From Nocardia brasiliensis NBRC 14402 (lineage in GTDB: Bacteria > Actinomycetota > Actinomycetes > Mycobacteriales > Mycobacteriaceae): a stretch of DNA of 64,000 bases. Positions within the stretch are counted from its first letter, which is position 1. Each line of letters opens with the position of its first letter. The notes under the pieces were generated by a model, which saw only the letters and a program-made list of their open reading frames with translations, did not search any database and was not told where the DNA came from. This document shows positions 1-8,013 of the stretch, in pieces. The position numbers and the translations under genes are program-made. The DNA is taken from the NCBI RefSeq assembly GCF_000308475.2, contig NZ_BAFT02000027.1, positions 62,001 through 126,000 of the forward strand, in the 5' to 3' direction.

Positions 1-1
1 G

Positions 2-136
2 CCCACCTGGGTGGATTCGGAACTATCCCGGCATCGCGAGGTGTGGGCCGCGGGCGGGCATCCGAACACTGTGTTCCGCACCTCTTTTCACGAGTTGGTG
101 CGCATCACCGCGGGCCTGCCCATCGACGTCGTATAG
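2..136 (+). CDS. YbaK/EbsC-type aminoacyl-tRNA deacylase, C-terminal fragment
   Basis: Only the last 44 codons are in the window; the gene enters from the left edge and stops at TAG 134-136. The reading frame ends ...VWAAGGHPNTVFRTSFHELVRITAGLP..., which resembles the C-terminus of the YbaK/ProX trans-editing family (VWAAAGTP, then a phenylalanine/threonine turn, then ELVRITGG). These enzymes hydrolyse mischarged tRNAs such as Cys-tRNA(Pro) in the cytoplasm. The catalytic lysine lies upstream of the window and cannot be checked. The call rests on a short stretch, so it is moderate. Confidence 0.6.
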   Translation, partial: PTWVDSELSRHREVWAAGGHPNTVFRTSFHELVRITAGLPIDVV

Positions 137-262
137 GCAGCGCGCGCACCGGCTTTCACCAGTCCTCTCGGCGTGCCATGCGGTGTGCGAGGTCGAAGGT
201 TCGGGCGGAAACCCCCGGGCGGGGGAACGCGAAGCGGACGAACCCGGCGTAGGTTGGCTAAG

Positions 263-811
263 GTGACCGAGGCTGAACGACCCGTGGATTTCCAGATCCC
301 CGACGATTTGAGCGGGATCACCGCCGAGCAGTTCCGCGCGTCCATGCGGCACTATCCGGCGGGCGTCACCGTGGTCACCTTGAATTCGCCGAACGGGCCG
401 ATCGGTTTCACCGCGACGTCGTTCGCTTCGTTGTCGCTGGCGCCGCCGCTCGTCTCGTTCAATATCGCGCACACCTCGTCCAGCCTCACCGCCCTGTTGG
501 ACGCCGGCTCGGTGGTCATCCATTTCCTCGGCGAACATCAGCGCCATATCGCGCAACGCTTCGCCCGCACCGCCGACGAGCGGTTCACCGATCGCTCCCT
601 CTGGACCACCCTGGACACCGGCGAACCCGTCCTGCACGGCACCCCCATCTGGCTGCGCGCCACCATCCACCAACTGATCCCCCTCGGCGACCACACCCTC
701 GTGGTAGGCCTGGTCACCCGAGTCCACGACAACACCAACGACTCCCCCGCCGCCGCCCCCCTCCTCTACTACAACGGCCGCTACCACCGCCCCACCCAAC
801 TGTCCGACTGA
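263..811 (+). CDS. Flavin reductase family protein (FMN-binding split barrel)
   Basis: This 182-aa protein matches the HpaC/ActVB-like flavin reductase family, which passes NAD(P)H electrons to free FMN or FAD for a partner monooxygenase. The N-terminal signature is [15 protein letters not shown] (about residues 24-38). It is followed by [19 protein letters not shown], the flavin-contact loop, and a C-terminal GDHTLVVG strand. GTG 263 was chosen because it lies 7 nt after a TAGGTT -10-like box at 250-255, consistent with leaderless translation; an in-frame ATG at 173 would add an Arg-rich stretch unlike the family. No monooxygenase partner lies next to it. Confidence 0.85.
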   Translation: MTEAERPVDFQIPDDLSGITAEQFRASMRHYPAGVTVVTLNSPNGPIGFTATSFASLSLAPPLVSFNIAHTSSSLTALLDAGSVVIHFLGEHQRHIAQRFARTADERFTDRSLWTTLDTGEPVLHGTPIWLRATIHQLIPLGDHTLVVGLVTRVHDNTNDSPAAAPLLYYNGRYHRPTQLSD

Positions 812-820
812 GCGGGGCTG

Positions 821-1114
821 TCAGGCGACTCGGGGCCGAACCTGCACAACCAGGTCGGCATCGAGCGCGTGAGCGAGTCGCTCGAGCACGATCAGGCTCG
901 GGATAGTGCCACCGGCCTCGAACCGAGCCACCGCGGATTGCGTCATACCGGCGGCTTCAGCCAGAGTTGTCTGGCTCCAGCCTTTGCCTTCACGCATTTG
1001 CCGGACGGACCGTCCGAGTTCGTATGCCAGGCGCGCCGCTTCGAAGGCCTCAACAGCCCCCGGCTCCTGCATCCGCCGATTCTTGATCTCCGACCAGTCG
1101 CTGCGCTCAGCCAT
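821..1114 (-). CDS. XRE-family helix-turn-helix antitoxin (HigA-like)
   Basis: This 97-aa protein has a Cro/C1-type HTH at about residues 36-90, with GWSQTTLAEAAGMTQSAVARFE as the two helices and turn. It is the second gene of a toxin-first pair: its ATG at 1114 overlaps the toxin stop (1107-1109) by 8 nt. A GAGGAGG ribosome site lies 9 nt before it, which decides against an ATG 9 nt upstream. Such antitoxins bind the toxin and repress their shared promoter. An Arg/Glu-rich N-terminal segment of about 35 residues precedes the HTH. Confidence 0.85.
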   Translation of the reverse strand: MAERSDWSEIKNRRMQEPGAVEAFEAARLAYELGRSVRQMREGKGWSQTTLAEAAGMTQSAVARFEAGGTIPSLIVLERLAHALDADLVVQVRPRVA

Positions 1115-1457
1115 AGCTCTCATCCTCCTCGGCGGTATGCCGCTCAGCGATGCAGCGGTCGAGCGCCCGCCGGGCGCGCCCGACCTGTGCACGCTCACGC
1201 ATTCGTGACTTTACGAAAACAGTGAGCATCACGATCCGGCGCCCCGGAGCGATCCAGTAGGTCAGCCCGACCGCGGAACCATCGAGGTAGAACCACAATT
1301 CGCGCAGCTTACCGTCCAGCTGGCGGGTATGGGGTTCGCCTAGCAGCGGCCCATGGTCGGCCAAGAGCTCGACATAGAACGCGGTGTGGGCGAACATGTC
1401 CGGCGGGAGTTCTTCCAGCCAATCACGCACCTCAGGTTCGAGCTCAACGATACCCAT
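1107..1457 (-). CDS. HigB/RelE-superfamily toxin (phage-derived Gp49-like)
   Basis: This 116-aa protein carries the family pattern: a helical N-terminus with LADHGPLLGEPHTRQLDGKLRELWF, a beta-rich centre (VGLTYWIAPGRRIVMLTVFVK) and a basic C-terminus. Known members are ribosome-dependent mRNA endonucleases. It is the first gene of the operon and overlaps the HTH gene, the usual arrangement for higBA (toxin first). An inverted repeat just upstream at 1461-1476 is a likely operator. The Lys/Arg residues of the central loop suggest it could be active, but catalytic residues vary in this family and were not proven here. Confidence 0.8.
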   Translation of the reverse strand: MGIVELEPEVRDWLEELPPDMFAHTAFYVELLADHGPLLGEPHTRQLDGKLRELWFYLDGSAVGLTYWIAPGRRIVMLTVFVKSRMRERAQVGRARRALDRCIAERHTAEEDESYG

Positions 1458-1460
1458 CCC

Positions 1461-1476
1461 ATAGCGTTGATGCTAT
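1461..1476. promoter_or_regulatory. Inverted repeat upstream of the toxin-antitoxin operon (putative operator)
   Basis: ATAGC at 1461-1465 and GCTAT at 1472-1476 form a dyad separated by 6 nt, directly upstream of the toxin ATG (1457). A further CGCTAT at 1486-1491 repeats one arm. The AT-rich GCTATATAA stretch here would also supply a -10 on the minus strand. Autoregulation of higBA operons through such dyads is usual; binding here is inferred. Confidence 0.45.
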
Positions 1477-1525
1477 ATAACAATTCGCTATGAACTGTCG
1501 GGTTTCGCGAGTTTTGGCAGACCGG

Positions 1526-2845
1526 TCAGTCGACGAGGCAGGGGGCGGCGCCGGTGGGGGCCTGGGAGGTGAAAGGGCGGGTTTCGGGGGTGGGGTTCCA
1601 GAGGCCGTTGGTGGTGGCGTAGTTCCAGGTGGGGCCGGTTCGGACGAGGGTGGCGACGGCGTCGATCAGGCGGTCGACGTGGGCGGGGGTGGTGCCGAGG
1701 CCGATGCTGGCGCGGAGCGCGCCGTCGAGGTCGAGGCGGGCGAGCAAGGGGTGCGCGCAGAAGCGGCCGTCGCGCACGCCGATGCCGTGTTCGGCGGACA
1801 GGTAGGCGGCGACGTGGCCGGGGACGAATCCGTCCAGGGTGAAGGCGACGATGCCGACGGTGTCGGGGCTGTCGTGCCAGATCCGCAGCAGGCGCACGCC
1901 GGGAATCGCGGCGAGGCCCGCGCGCAGGCGATCGGCGAGGCGGTGTTCATGCGCGGCAAGGGTTTCGGCGTCGATCTCACAGAGCGCGTCACAGGCGGCG
2001 GCGAGCGCGGCGGCGCCGAGCACGTTGGGCGAACCGCCCTCGTGCCGCTGCGGCGCGGCGGCCCACTCGACACCGGTGGTGCTCACCTCGCGGACCGCGC
2101 CACCACCGGCCAGGTACGGCTCGGCCCGGTCGAGCCAGTCCCGGCGGCCGACGAGCACGCCCGCCCCGAACGGCGCGTACAACTTGTGCCCGGAAAAGGC
2201 GATGTAGTCGATGCCGGTGTCGCGCAGGCTGATTCGGCGATGCGGGGCCAGCTGGGCGGCGTCGACGAGGATGCGGGCACCACACTGGTGCGCCACGGTG
2301 GCGAGGCGCTCGAGCGGCAGCACCTCACCGGTCACGTTGGACGCGCCGGTCACCGCGAGCAGCGCGGCGGGCTTGCTGCACAGCTCCGCGACCAACCGGC
2401 CGATGGTCTCCTCGACGGTCGCCGCGGCCTGCACCACCCGGCGTCCGTGCCGGGTCCAGGGCAGGAGGTTGGCGTGATGCTCGATGTCGAGCACCACGGT
2501 GTCTCCGGGTACGCAGGACGCGAGCAGGTTCAGCGAGTCGGTGGTGTTGCGGGTGAACACCACGACCTGGTCGTCGGCGGCGTCGAGGTAGCGGGTCACC
2601 GAACCGCGCGCGGCCTCGTAGCACTCGGTGGAGATGCGCGAGGCATAGCCCGCGCCGCGGTGCACGCTCGCGTAGAACGGCAGCAGCTGCTGCACGCGGT
2701 CGGTGACCTGGGCCAGCGCGGGCGCGCTCGCCGCATAGTCGAAGTTGGCGTAGGTGGTGGTTCCGCCCTGGACGAGCGGCACCCGCAGGTCGTCACCGGA
2801 AACCCGGGCGAGGGCGGCACAGGTCTGGTCCACAACAGCAGTCAT
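1526..2845 (-). CDS. Class V (cysteine desulfurase-like) PLP aminotransferase
   Basis: This 439-aa fold-type I PLP enzyme has the SufS/NifS-like signatures IEHHANLLPW (about 121-130), LVDAAQLAPH (Asp195 pairs with the pyridine nitrogen) and SGHKLYAPFG with Lys221 as the Schiff-base lysine. The catalytic-Cys segment of true desulfurases (RxGxHCA) is replaced by VRDGRFCAHPLL, so a Cys is present and desulfuration or a related beta-elimination is possible. ATG 2845 starts closest to the riboswitch; an upstream ATG at 2875 lies inside its expression platform. The SAM-IV riboswitch upstream ties the gene to sulfur or methionine metabolism. Confidence 0.85.
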   Translation of the reverse strand: MTAVVDQTCAALARVSGDDLRVPLVQGGTTTYANFDYAASAPALAQVTDRVQQLLPFYASVHRGAGYASRISTECYEAARGSVTRYLDAADDQVVVFTRNTTDSLNLLASCVPGDTVVLDIEHHANLLPWTRHGRRVVQAAATVEETIGRLVAELCSKPAALLAVTGASNVTGEVLPLERLATVAHQCGARILVDAAQLAPHRRISLRDTGIDYIAFSGHKLYAPFGAGVLVGRRDWLDRAEPYLAGGGAVREVSTTGVEWAAAPQRHEGGSPNVLGAAALAAACDALCEIDAETLAAHEHRLADRLRAGLAAIPGVRLLRIWHDSPDTVGIVAFTLDGFVPGHVAAYLSAEHGIGVRDGRFCAHPLLARLDLDGALRASIGLGTTPAHVDRLIDAVATLVRTGPTWNYATTNGLWNPTPETRPFTSQAPTGAAPCLVD

Positions 2846-2892
2846 CACGAAAATCCCGTCGGCTCTGGGACCCATGATCTGGAAGATTCATC

Positions 2893-3006
2893 GAGTCCGC
2901 GCTTGCCGCACCCGGTCGGGCGACGGCCCGGTCGTCACCCGGAGCACCCCACCGCGGAGGAGGGTTGCCGACCAGCAAGCCGGGGCTGAACGCTGGTACT
3001 CATGAC
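2893..3006 (-). promoter_or_regulatory. SAM-IV riboswitch upstream of the class V aminotransferase
   Basis: Read on the minus strand, the segment runs GGTCATGAGTACCAGCG, AGCCCCGGCTTGCTGG, CGGCAACCCTCC, CGCGGTGGGGTGC, CCGGGTGACGACC and finally GCGGCAAGCGCGGACTC. This order and these conserved blocks match the SAM-IV class known from actinobacteria: P1 closing helix, GCUUGCUGG/CGGCAACC core, and a 3-prime pseudoknot strand GCGGCAAGCGCGG. It ends about 48 nt before the aminotransferase ATG. SAM binding is expected to lower expression. The match is from memory of the consensus; no covariance search was run. Confidence 0.85.
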
Positions 3007-3014
3007 CTGTCCCG

Positions 3015-3044
3015 AGATTGACAGACACCGCCCTGCCCTGTCAA
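3015..3044 (-). promoter_or_regulatory. Promoter of the riboswitch-aminotransferase transcript
   Basis: On the minus strand a perfect TTGACA (3044-3039) is followed after 18 nt by CAATCT (3020-3015). Transcription would start near 3008, just where the SAM-IV aptamer begins (3006), so the two predictions support each other. The divergent lysE gene begins at 3118 and shares this intergenic region. Confidence 0.6.
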
Positions 3045-3117
3045 CCCGCGACCGGACACGCGCCCGCACCGCCGAAAACACCTTGCGCGGACGCCGGCCG
3101 AGGACCAGATTCAGGAA

Positions 3118-3756
3118 ATGTCGCTTTCCCTGCTGCTGAGCTTCATCGGCGTGTGCATCCTGCTCTCGATCACCCCGGGCCCGGATTCGTTCCTGGTGCT
3201 GCGCTTCTCGATTGTGGACGCGCGACCGGGGATCGCCGCCGCGATCGGCTCGGCGGTGGGCGGCATCGTGTGGGCGGTGGTGGTCGCGGCGGGCGTCGCG
3301 GCACTGCTGGAACAGTCCGCGACGGCGTATCGCGTACTCAAGGTGGTCGGCGGAATCTATTTGGTGTACTTGGGGATTCGCGCATTGCTGGAACAGCGGC
3401 GGGCGCGCCGGGCCGGCCTGCACACCGACGACGCGGCGCAGGCCGCGGCGGGCGCCCGCGCGTCGGTTCGCTCGGCGTTCACCGCGGGCCTCGTCTCGTG
3501 CATGTTCAATCCGAAAGTGGGCCTGTTCTATCTCGCCGTGCTCCCCCAGTTCCTCACCGAGGTCACCTTCGCCAACACCCTGGTGCTCGGTGCCGTCGAA
3601 TCCTCGATCGCCGCGGTAGAGATGGTGCTGCTGGCCCTGGCCGCCTCGCGCGCGGTCGCGCTGCTGCGCCGGCCGAAGATCCGGGAGCGGCTCGAACAGG
3701 CCAGCGCGGCCATCTTGGCGACTCTCGGAGTCGGCACGGCGGCCTCCGCGGCCTGA
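3118..3756 (+). CDS. LysE/RhtB-family amino-acid exporter
   Basis: This 212-aa membrane protein has about six hydrophobic segments. It carries the family N-terminal signature TPGPDSFLVL (about residues 19-28), a glycine-rich second helix (AAAIGSAVGGIVWAV), GGIYLVYLGIRAL (about 78-90) and the conserved SCMFNPKVGLFYLAVLPQF (about 130-148). Members export lysine, arginine, homoserine or threonine; the substrate cannot be read from sequence. It is transcribed divergently from the SAM-riboswitch gene, which might hint at sulfur amino acids, but that is only inference. Confidence 0.88.
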   Translation: MSLSLLLSFIGVCILLSITPGPDSFLVLRFSIVDARPGIAAAIGSAVGGIVWAVVVAAGVAALLEQSATAYRVLKVVGGIYLVYLGIRALLEQRRARRAGLHTDDAAQAAAGARASVRSAFTAGLVSCMFNPKVGLFYLAVLPQFLTEVTFANTLVLGAVESSIAAVEMVLLALAASRAVALLRRPKIRERLEQASAAILATLGVGTAASAA

Positions 3757-3758
3757 TC

Positions 3759-3780
3759 CAGAGCGTCCCGAAACGCTCTG
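3759..3780 (+). terminator. Hairpin after lysE
   Basis: CAGAGCGT (3759-3766) and ACGCTCTG (3773-3780) form an 8-bp stem with a 6-nt loop, starting 3 nt after the lysE stop. There is no U-tract, as is common in this group. Confidence 0.5.
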
Positions 3781-4095
3781 AGCTGCAAGATCACCCAGCC
3801 GATGAGCGGAATCACATCGCTGTGACCGCCCGGCCGTAGCGACCGGCCAGCGAACCCGCCGGGCAACCCGCCCACCAGCGGTTGCTTCGGCGTGTCCGCC
3901 GGAAACCGCCTCGACCTGCAACGACTCCGCCCGGCCCGTGGGACCCGGCCACCACGCCGGTGAACAACAAACGTCGACAACCCCGAGTACCGTGGACAAC
4001 TGGTCACCGTGGTGTTTGCCCACTGGTAACCCGGCTATGACACAACAAGACCAGGGAAGTGCGAGGCAGGTCGAATGGGAGGTGGGCAGGGCGTC
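3781..4095. other. Intergenic region upstream of the Pls-type synthetase
   Basis: About 315 nt without a convincing gene. It should hold the promoter of the synthetase operon. A TATGAC -10-like hexamer lies near 4035-4042, but no -35 at good spacing is evident. A GGGAGGTGGG stretch (4078-4087) is the likely ribosome site for the ATG at 4096. Confidence 0.4.
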
Positions 4096-7000
4096 ATGCT
4101 CCAGCCACAGGTTGATGCGACGGTGGACCCCCTGCTCCGCGGCACGCACACACCGCAGGCCCGGACTCTCGTCGACATTCTGACCGCGACGGCCCTCGCG
4201 CATCCGGACGCGCCCGCGATCGACGACGGCGACGTGGTGCTCAGCTACCTCGAACTCGTCGTCGAGATCGAGCAGACCATGGCGCGTCTCGCCACCGCGG
4301 GCGTGCGGCCGGGCGACCGGGTCGGGGTGCGGATGCCGTCGGGTTCCCGGCAGGTGTATCTCACCATCCTCGCGGTGCTGTACGCGGGCGCGGCCTACGT
4401 GCCGGTCGACGCCGACGACCCGGACGAGCGGGCCCAGCTGGTCTTCGGCGAGGCGCAGGTCACCGCGATCGTCACGGCCGCGGGCATCGAGACCACGGCC
4501 GCCGGAATCCGTGCCGCCGAGGGCAATTCGCTCGCCCCGCACGAGAGCACGCTGCCCACGCCCGCCGACGACGCGTGGATCATCTTCACCTCCGGCTCCA
4601 CCGGGACGCCGAAAGGTGTTGCGGTCACACACCGTAACGCCGCCGCCTTCGTCGATGCCGAGGCGAATCTGTTCCTGCCGGACGCGCCGATCGGCCCGGG
4701 CGATCGCGTGCTGGCCGGCCTGTCCGTCGCATTCGACGCCTCCTGCGAGGAGATGTGGCTGGCCTGGCGTAACGGCGCCTGCCTGGTGCCCGCCCCGCGC
4801 GACCTGGTGCGCACCGGCGCCGACCTCGGCCCGTGGCTGGTGCGCCGGGAGATCAGCGTGGTGTCCACCGTGCCGACCCTGGCCGCGACCTGGCCCGCCG
4901 AGGCACTGGACGCGGTCCGGCTGCTGATCTTCGGCGGCGAGGCGGTACCGCCCGAACTCGCGGAACGCCTTGCGGGCAAAGGTCATTCGGAGCGCGAGGT
5001 GTGGAACACCTACGGCCCCACCGAGGCGACCGTGGTCGCGTGTGCCGCCCTGCTCGACGGCGAATGGCCGATCCGGATCGGCCTGCCGCTGGACGGCTGG
5101 GACCTCGTGGTGATCGACGCGAACGGAAACCCGGTGGGCGAGGGCGAATCCGGTGAGCTGGTGATCGGCGGGGTCGGCCTGGCGCGCTATCTCGATCCGG
5201 CCAAGGACGCCGAGAAGTACGCCCCGCTGCCCTCGGTCGGCTGGGACCGCGCCTACCGCAGCGGTGACCTGGTCCGTAACGACAGCGCGGGCCTGGTGTT
5301 CCTCGGCCGCGCCGACGACCAGATAAAACTCGGCGGCCGCCGCATCGAACTCGGCGAGATCGACAACGCGCTGCAGCACCTGCCCGGCGTCACCGGCGCC
5401 GCCGCCGCGATCCGAAGCACCAAGGCGGGCAACAAGATCCTGGTCGGCTACCTCACCGGGCCCGGCCCCGACTTCGACCTCAAAGCCGCCAGAGCCCAAC
5501 TCACCGAACAGCTGCCGGCCCCGCTGGTACCGCGACTCGCGGTGGTCGCCGAACTGCCGACCCGCACCTCCGGCAAGGTCGACCGCAACGCGCTGCCCTG
5601 GCCACTGCCCAACAGCGCCGACGACGACGAGCACAACGAACTCACCGGCACCGCGCAGTGGGTGGCCGGACTGTGGGATTCGATCCTCGGCGGCGAAGTG
5701 GTCGATCTCGACGCGGACTTCTTCGACCTCGGCGGCGGTTCGCTGGCCGCCGCGCAGCTGGTGACCGCGCTGCGCGAACGTTATCCACAGATCACCGTCG
5801 CCGATCTCTACGACCACCCGCGCCTCGGCGCACTGGTCGAACTGCTGGAGCAGAGCACCCCCGCCGTCGCGGTCGAGGAGCGCGTGGTGCGCCCGACGCC
5901 GTTGCGAGCCCAGACGATCCAGGTGCTCGCGACCGTCCCGCTCACCACACTCACCGGACTGCAGTGGCTCACCTGGCTGGCGATCGTCGGCAATATCGCC
6001 GCCTGGTCCGGCTCGCTGCCCTGGCTGCCACAGCTGTCCTGGTGGTGGACACTGGTCGCGTTCCTGCTCTTCATCTCCCCGATCGGCCGGATGGCGATCT
6101 GCGTGGCGGGTGCGCGGGTGCTGCTGCGCGGGGTGCGGCCGGGACAGTACCCACGCGGCGGGCCGGTACATCTGCGGCTGTGGGCCGCGGTCCGGCTGGC
6201 AGAAGCCAGCGGGGCCGAAAACCTTTCCGGCGCACCGTGGATGGTGCCATTCGCCAGGGCGCTCGGCGCGAAGATCGGCAAGGGTGTCGACCTGCACACC
6301 ATTCCACCGGTCACCGGCATGCTCGAACTGGGCGACGGGTGCAGCGTGGAACCCGAGGTCGACCTGTCCGGCTATTGGATCGACGGCGACGTAGTGCACA
6401 TCGGGCCGGTCGTCGTCGGCCCCGGTGCGGTGGTCGGTTCCCGATCGATCCTGTTGCCCGGCACCAGGATCGGCAAGAACGCCGAGGTCGCGCCGGGCTC
6501 CGCGGTGTCCGGCAAGGTCAAGGCGGAGCAGGAGTGGGCGGGCTCTCCCGCCGTGAAACTCGGTAAAGCCCAGCACCGCTGGCCAGCGCACACACCCGAC
6601 CGGGCGGCGCACTGGGTGGCGATCTTCGGCATCACCTCGATGGCCTTGGCCGCGGTGCCGATCCTCGGGCTCGGCGCGGGCGGCCTGTTCATCGCCTGGT
6701 TCATCCGCGACACCCGCACGCTCGCCGGTGGTTTGGGCCGCGCCTTCGCGATCCTGCCGGTGGCGACGCTGCTCAGCCTGGCCGTGTACGCCGCGATCAC
6801 CATCATCCTGGTGCGGCTGCTCAGTTTCCGCCTGCGCGAGGGCTATCACCCCGTGCGCAGCCGGACCGGCTGGCAGGTGTGGTCCACCGAACGCCTGCTC
6901 GACGCGGCCCGGACCTTCCTGTTCCCGCTGTACGCGAGCCTGCTCACGCCGATCTGGCTGCGCCTGCTCGGCGCGAAGATCGGCAAGAACGTGGAAGCTT

Positions 7001-8013
7001 CTACGGTGCTGCTGCTGCCCAAGTTCACCGTCGTCGCCGACGGCGCGTTCCTGGCCGACGACACCATGATCGCCAGTTACGAACTCGGCGGCGGCTGGCT
7101 GCGGATCGGCGAGGCCAAGGTAGGCAAGCGCGCCTTCCTCGGCAATTCCGGGATGACCGCACCCGGTCGGCGGGTACCGAAAAACGGCCTGGTCGCGGTG
7201 CTTTCGGCCGCGCCGTCCAAGTCCAAGGCGGGCTCGTCCTGGCTGGGCAGCCCACCCGTCCGGTTGCGTCGTGCACCGGAAAGCAGTGATACCGCACGTA
7301 CTTTCGATCCGCCACCGCGGCTGCGGGTGGCCCGCGGCATCATCGAGACCTGCCGGCTCATCCCGGTGCTGGTGACCTTCGCGATCGGGCTCGGCGTGCT
7401 GTTCACCCTCGCCTGGCTGGCGCACACCCTCGGCCACCTGCCCACCGCGCTGCTCTGCGGCGTGGTGCTGCTGGCCGCGGGTGCGGTGGCCGGCGCGAGT
7501 TCGGTGGCCGCGAAGTGGGCGCTGATCGGCCGGATCGGGACCGAGGAGCATCCGCTGTGGAGCTCGTTCGTCTGGCGCAACGAGGTCTCCGACACCTTCG
7601 TGGAAACCGTTGCGGCACCGTGGTTCGCGCGCGCCGCGACGGGTACCCCGGTGCTGAATCTGTGGCTGCGCGGCCTCGGGGCCGAGATCGGCCGCGGGGT
7701 ATGGTGCGAGTCCTATTGGCTACCGGAGGCGGACCTGGTGACACTCGGTGACGGCGCGACCGTGGAACGCGGCTGCGTCGTGCAGACCCATCTTTTCCAC
7801 GACCGCATCATGTCCATGGACACCGTCACCCTCGGGGCCGGCGCCACCCTCGGCCCGCACTGCGTCGCGCTGCCCGCGTCCACCATCGGCGAGGGCGCGA
7901 CGATCGGCCCCGCCTCGCTGGTCATGCGCGGCGATACCGTGCCGCCGTCCACCCGCTGGTGGGGTAATCCGATCGCGCCTTGGTTCCGCGGCGACCCCGG
8001 AGCTGCCTCCTGA
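4096..8013 (+). CDS. Pls/PosA-type single-module peptide synthetase (A-T-membrane/LbH domains)
   Basis: This 1305-aa protein has the architecture of epsilon-poly-L-lysine synthetase and relatives. Its adenylation domain is at about 25-490, with FTSGSTGTPKGV (A3), WNTYGPTEATV (A5), YRSGDL (A7) and RTSGKVDRNALP (A10). The carrier domain has Ser549 in DLGGGSLAAAQL. The remainder (about 600-1305) alternates hydrophobic segments with hexapeptide-repeat (LbH) blocks such as LGAKIGKGVDLH and LGAKIGKNVEAS; there is no condensation or thioesterase domain. Hand alignment to PheA gives the code D214-A215-E218-S257-I278-G280-T305-V313-V314-K, close to the lysine code DAESIGSVCK. Family members are membrane-bound homopolymer makers. 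ATG 4096 follows GGGAGG; ATG 4075 is an alternative. It is coupled by TGATG to the next gene. Confidence 0.85.
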   Translation: MLQPQVDATVDPLLRGTHTPQARTLVDILTATALAHPDAPAIDDGDVVLSYLELVVEIEQTMARLATAGVRPGDRVGVRMPSGSRQVYLTILAVLYAGAAYVPVDADDPDERAQLVFGEAQVTAIVTAAGIETTAAGIRAAEGNSLAPHESTLPTPADDAWIIFTSGSTGTPKGVAVTHRNAAAFVDAEANLFLPDAPIGPGDRVLAGLSVAFDASCEEMWLAWRNGACLVPAPRDLVRTGADLGPWLVRREISVVSTVPTLAATWPAEALDAVRLLIFGGEAVPPELAERLAGKGHSEREVWNTYGPTEATVVACAALLDGEWPIRIGLPLDGWDLVVIDANGNPVGEGESGELVIGGVGLARYLDPAKDAEKYAPLPSVGWDRAYRSGDLVRNDSAGLVFLGRADDQIKLGGRRIELGEIDNALQHLPGVTGAAAAIRSTKAGNKILVGYLTGPGPDFDLKAARAQLTEQLPAPLVPRLAVVAELPTRTSGKVDRNALPWPLPNSADDDEHNELTGTAQWVAGLWDSILGGEVVDLDADFFDLGGGSLAAAQLVTALRERYPQITVADLYDHPRLGALVELLEQSTPAVAVEERVVRPTPLRAQTIQVLATVPLTTLTGLQWLTWLAIVGNIAAWSGSLPWLPQLSWWWTLVAFLLFISPIGRMAICVAGARVLLRGVRPGQYPRGGPVHLRLWAAVRLAEASGAENLSGAPWMVPFARALGAKIGKGVDLHTIPPVTGMLELGDGCSVEPEVDLSGYWIDGDVVHIGPVVVGPGAVVGSRSILLPGTRIGKNAEVAPGSAVSGKVKAEQEWAGSPAVKLGKAQHRWPAHTPDRAAHWVAIFGITSMALAAVPILGLGAGGLFIAWFIRDTRTLAGGLGRAFAILPVATLLSLAVYAAITIILVRLLSFRLREGYHPVRSRTGWQVWSTERLLDAARTFLFPLYASLLTPIWLRLLGAKIGKNVEASTVLLLPKFTVVADGAFLADDTMIASYELGGGWLRIGEAKVGKRAFLGNSGMTAPGRRVPKNGLVAVLSAAPSKSKAGSSWLGSPPVRLRRAPESSDTARTFDPPPRLRVARGIIETCRLIPVLVTFAIGLGVLFTLAWLAHTLGHLPTALLCGVVLLAAGAVAGASSVAAKWALIGRIGTEEHPLWSSFVWRNEVSDTFVETVAAPWFARAATGTPVLNLWLRGLGAEIGRGVWCESYWLPEADLVTLGDGATVERGCVVQTHLFHDRIMSMDTVTLGAGATLGPHCVALPASTIGEGATIGPASLVMRGDTVPPSTRWWGNPIAPWFRGDPGAAS

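Noticed and set aside
4005..4045. DnaA-box-like TGGACAACT upstream of the synthetase
   Set aside because: It is a single imperfect match without a second site or a replication gene nearby.
2935..7551. A 1538-codon open frame on the minus strand opposite the Pls-type synthetase
   Set aside because: It is the antisense shadow of a long high-GC gene; its translation is Arg/Gly/Gln-rich with no domain, while the plus strand has clear adenylation motifs.
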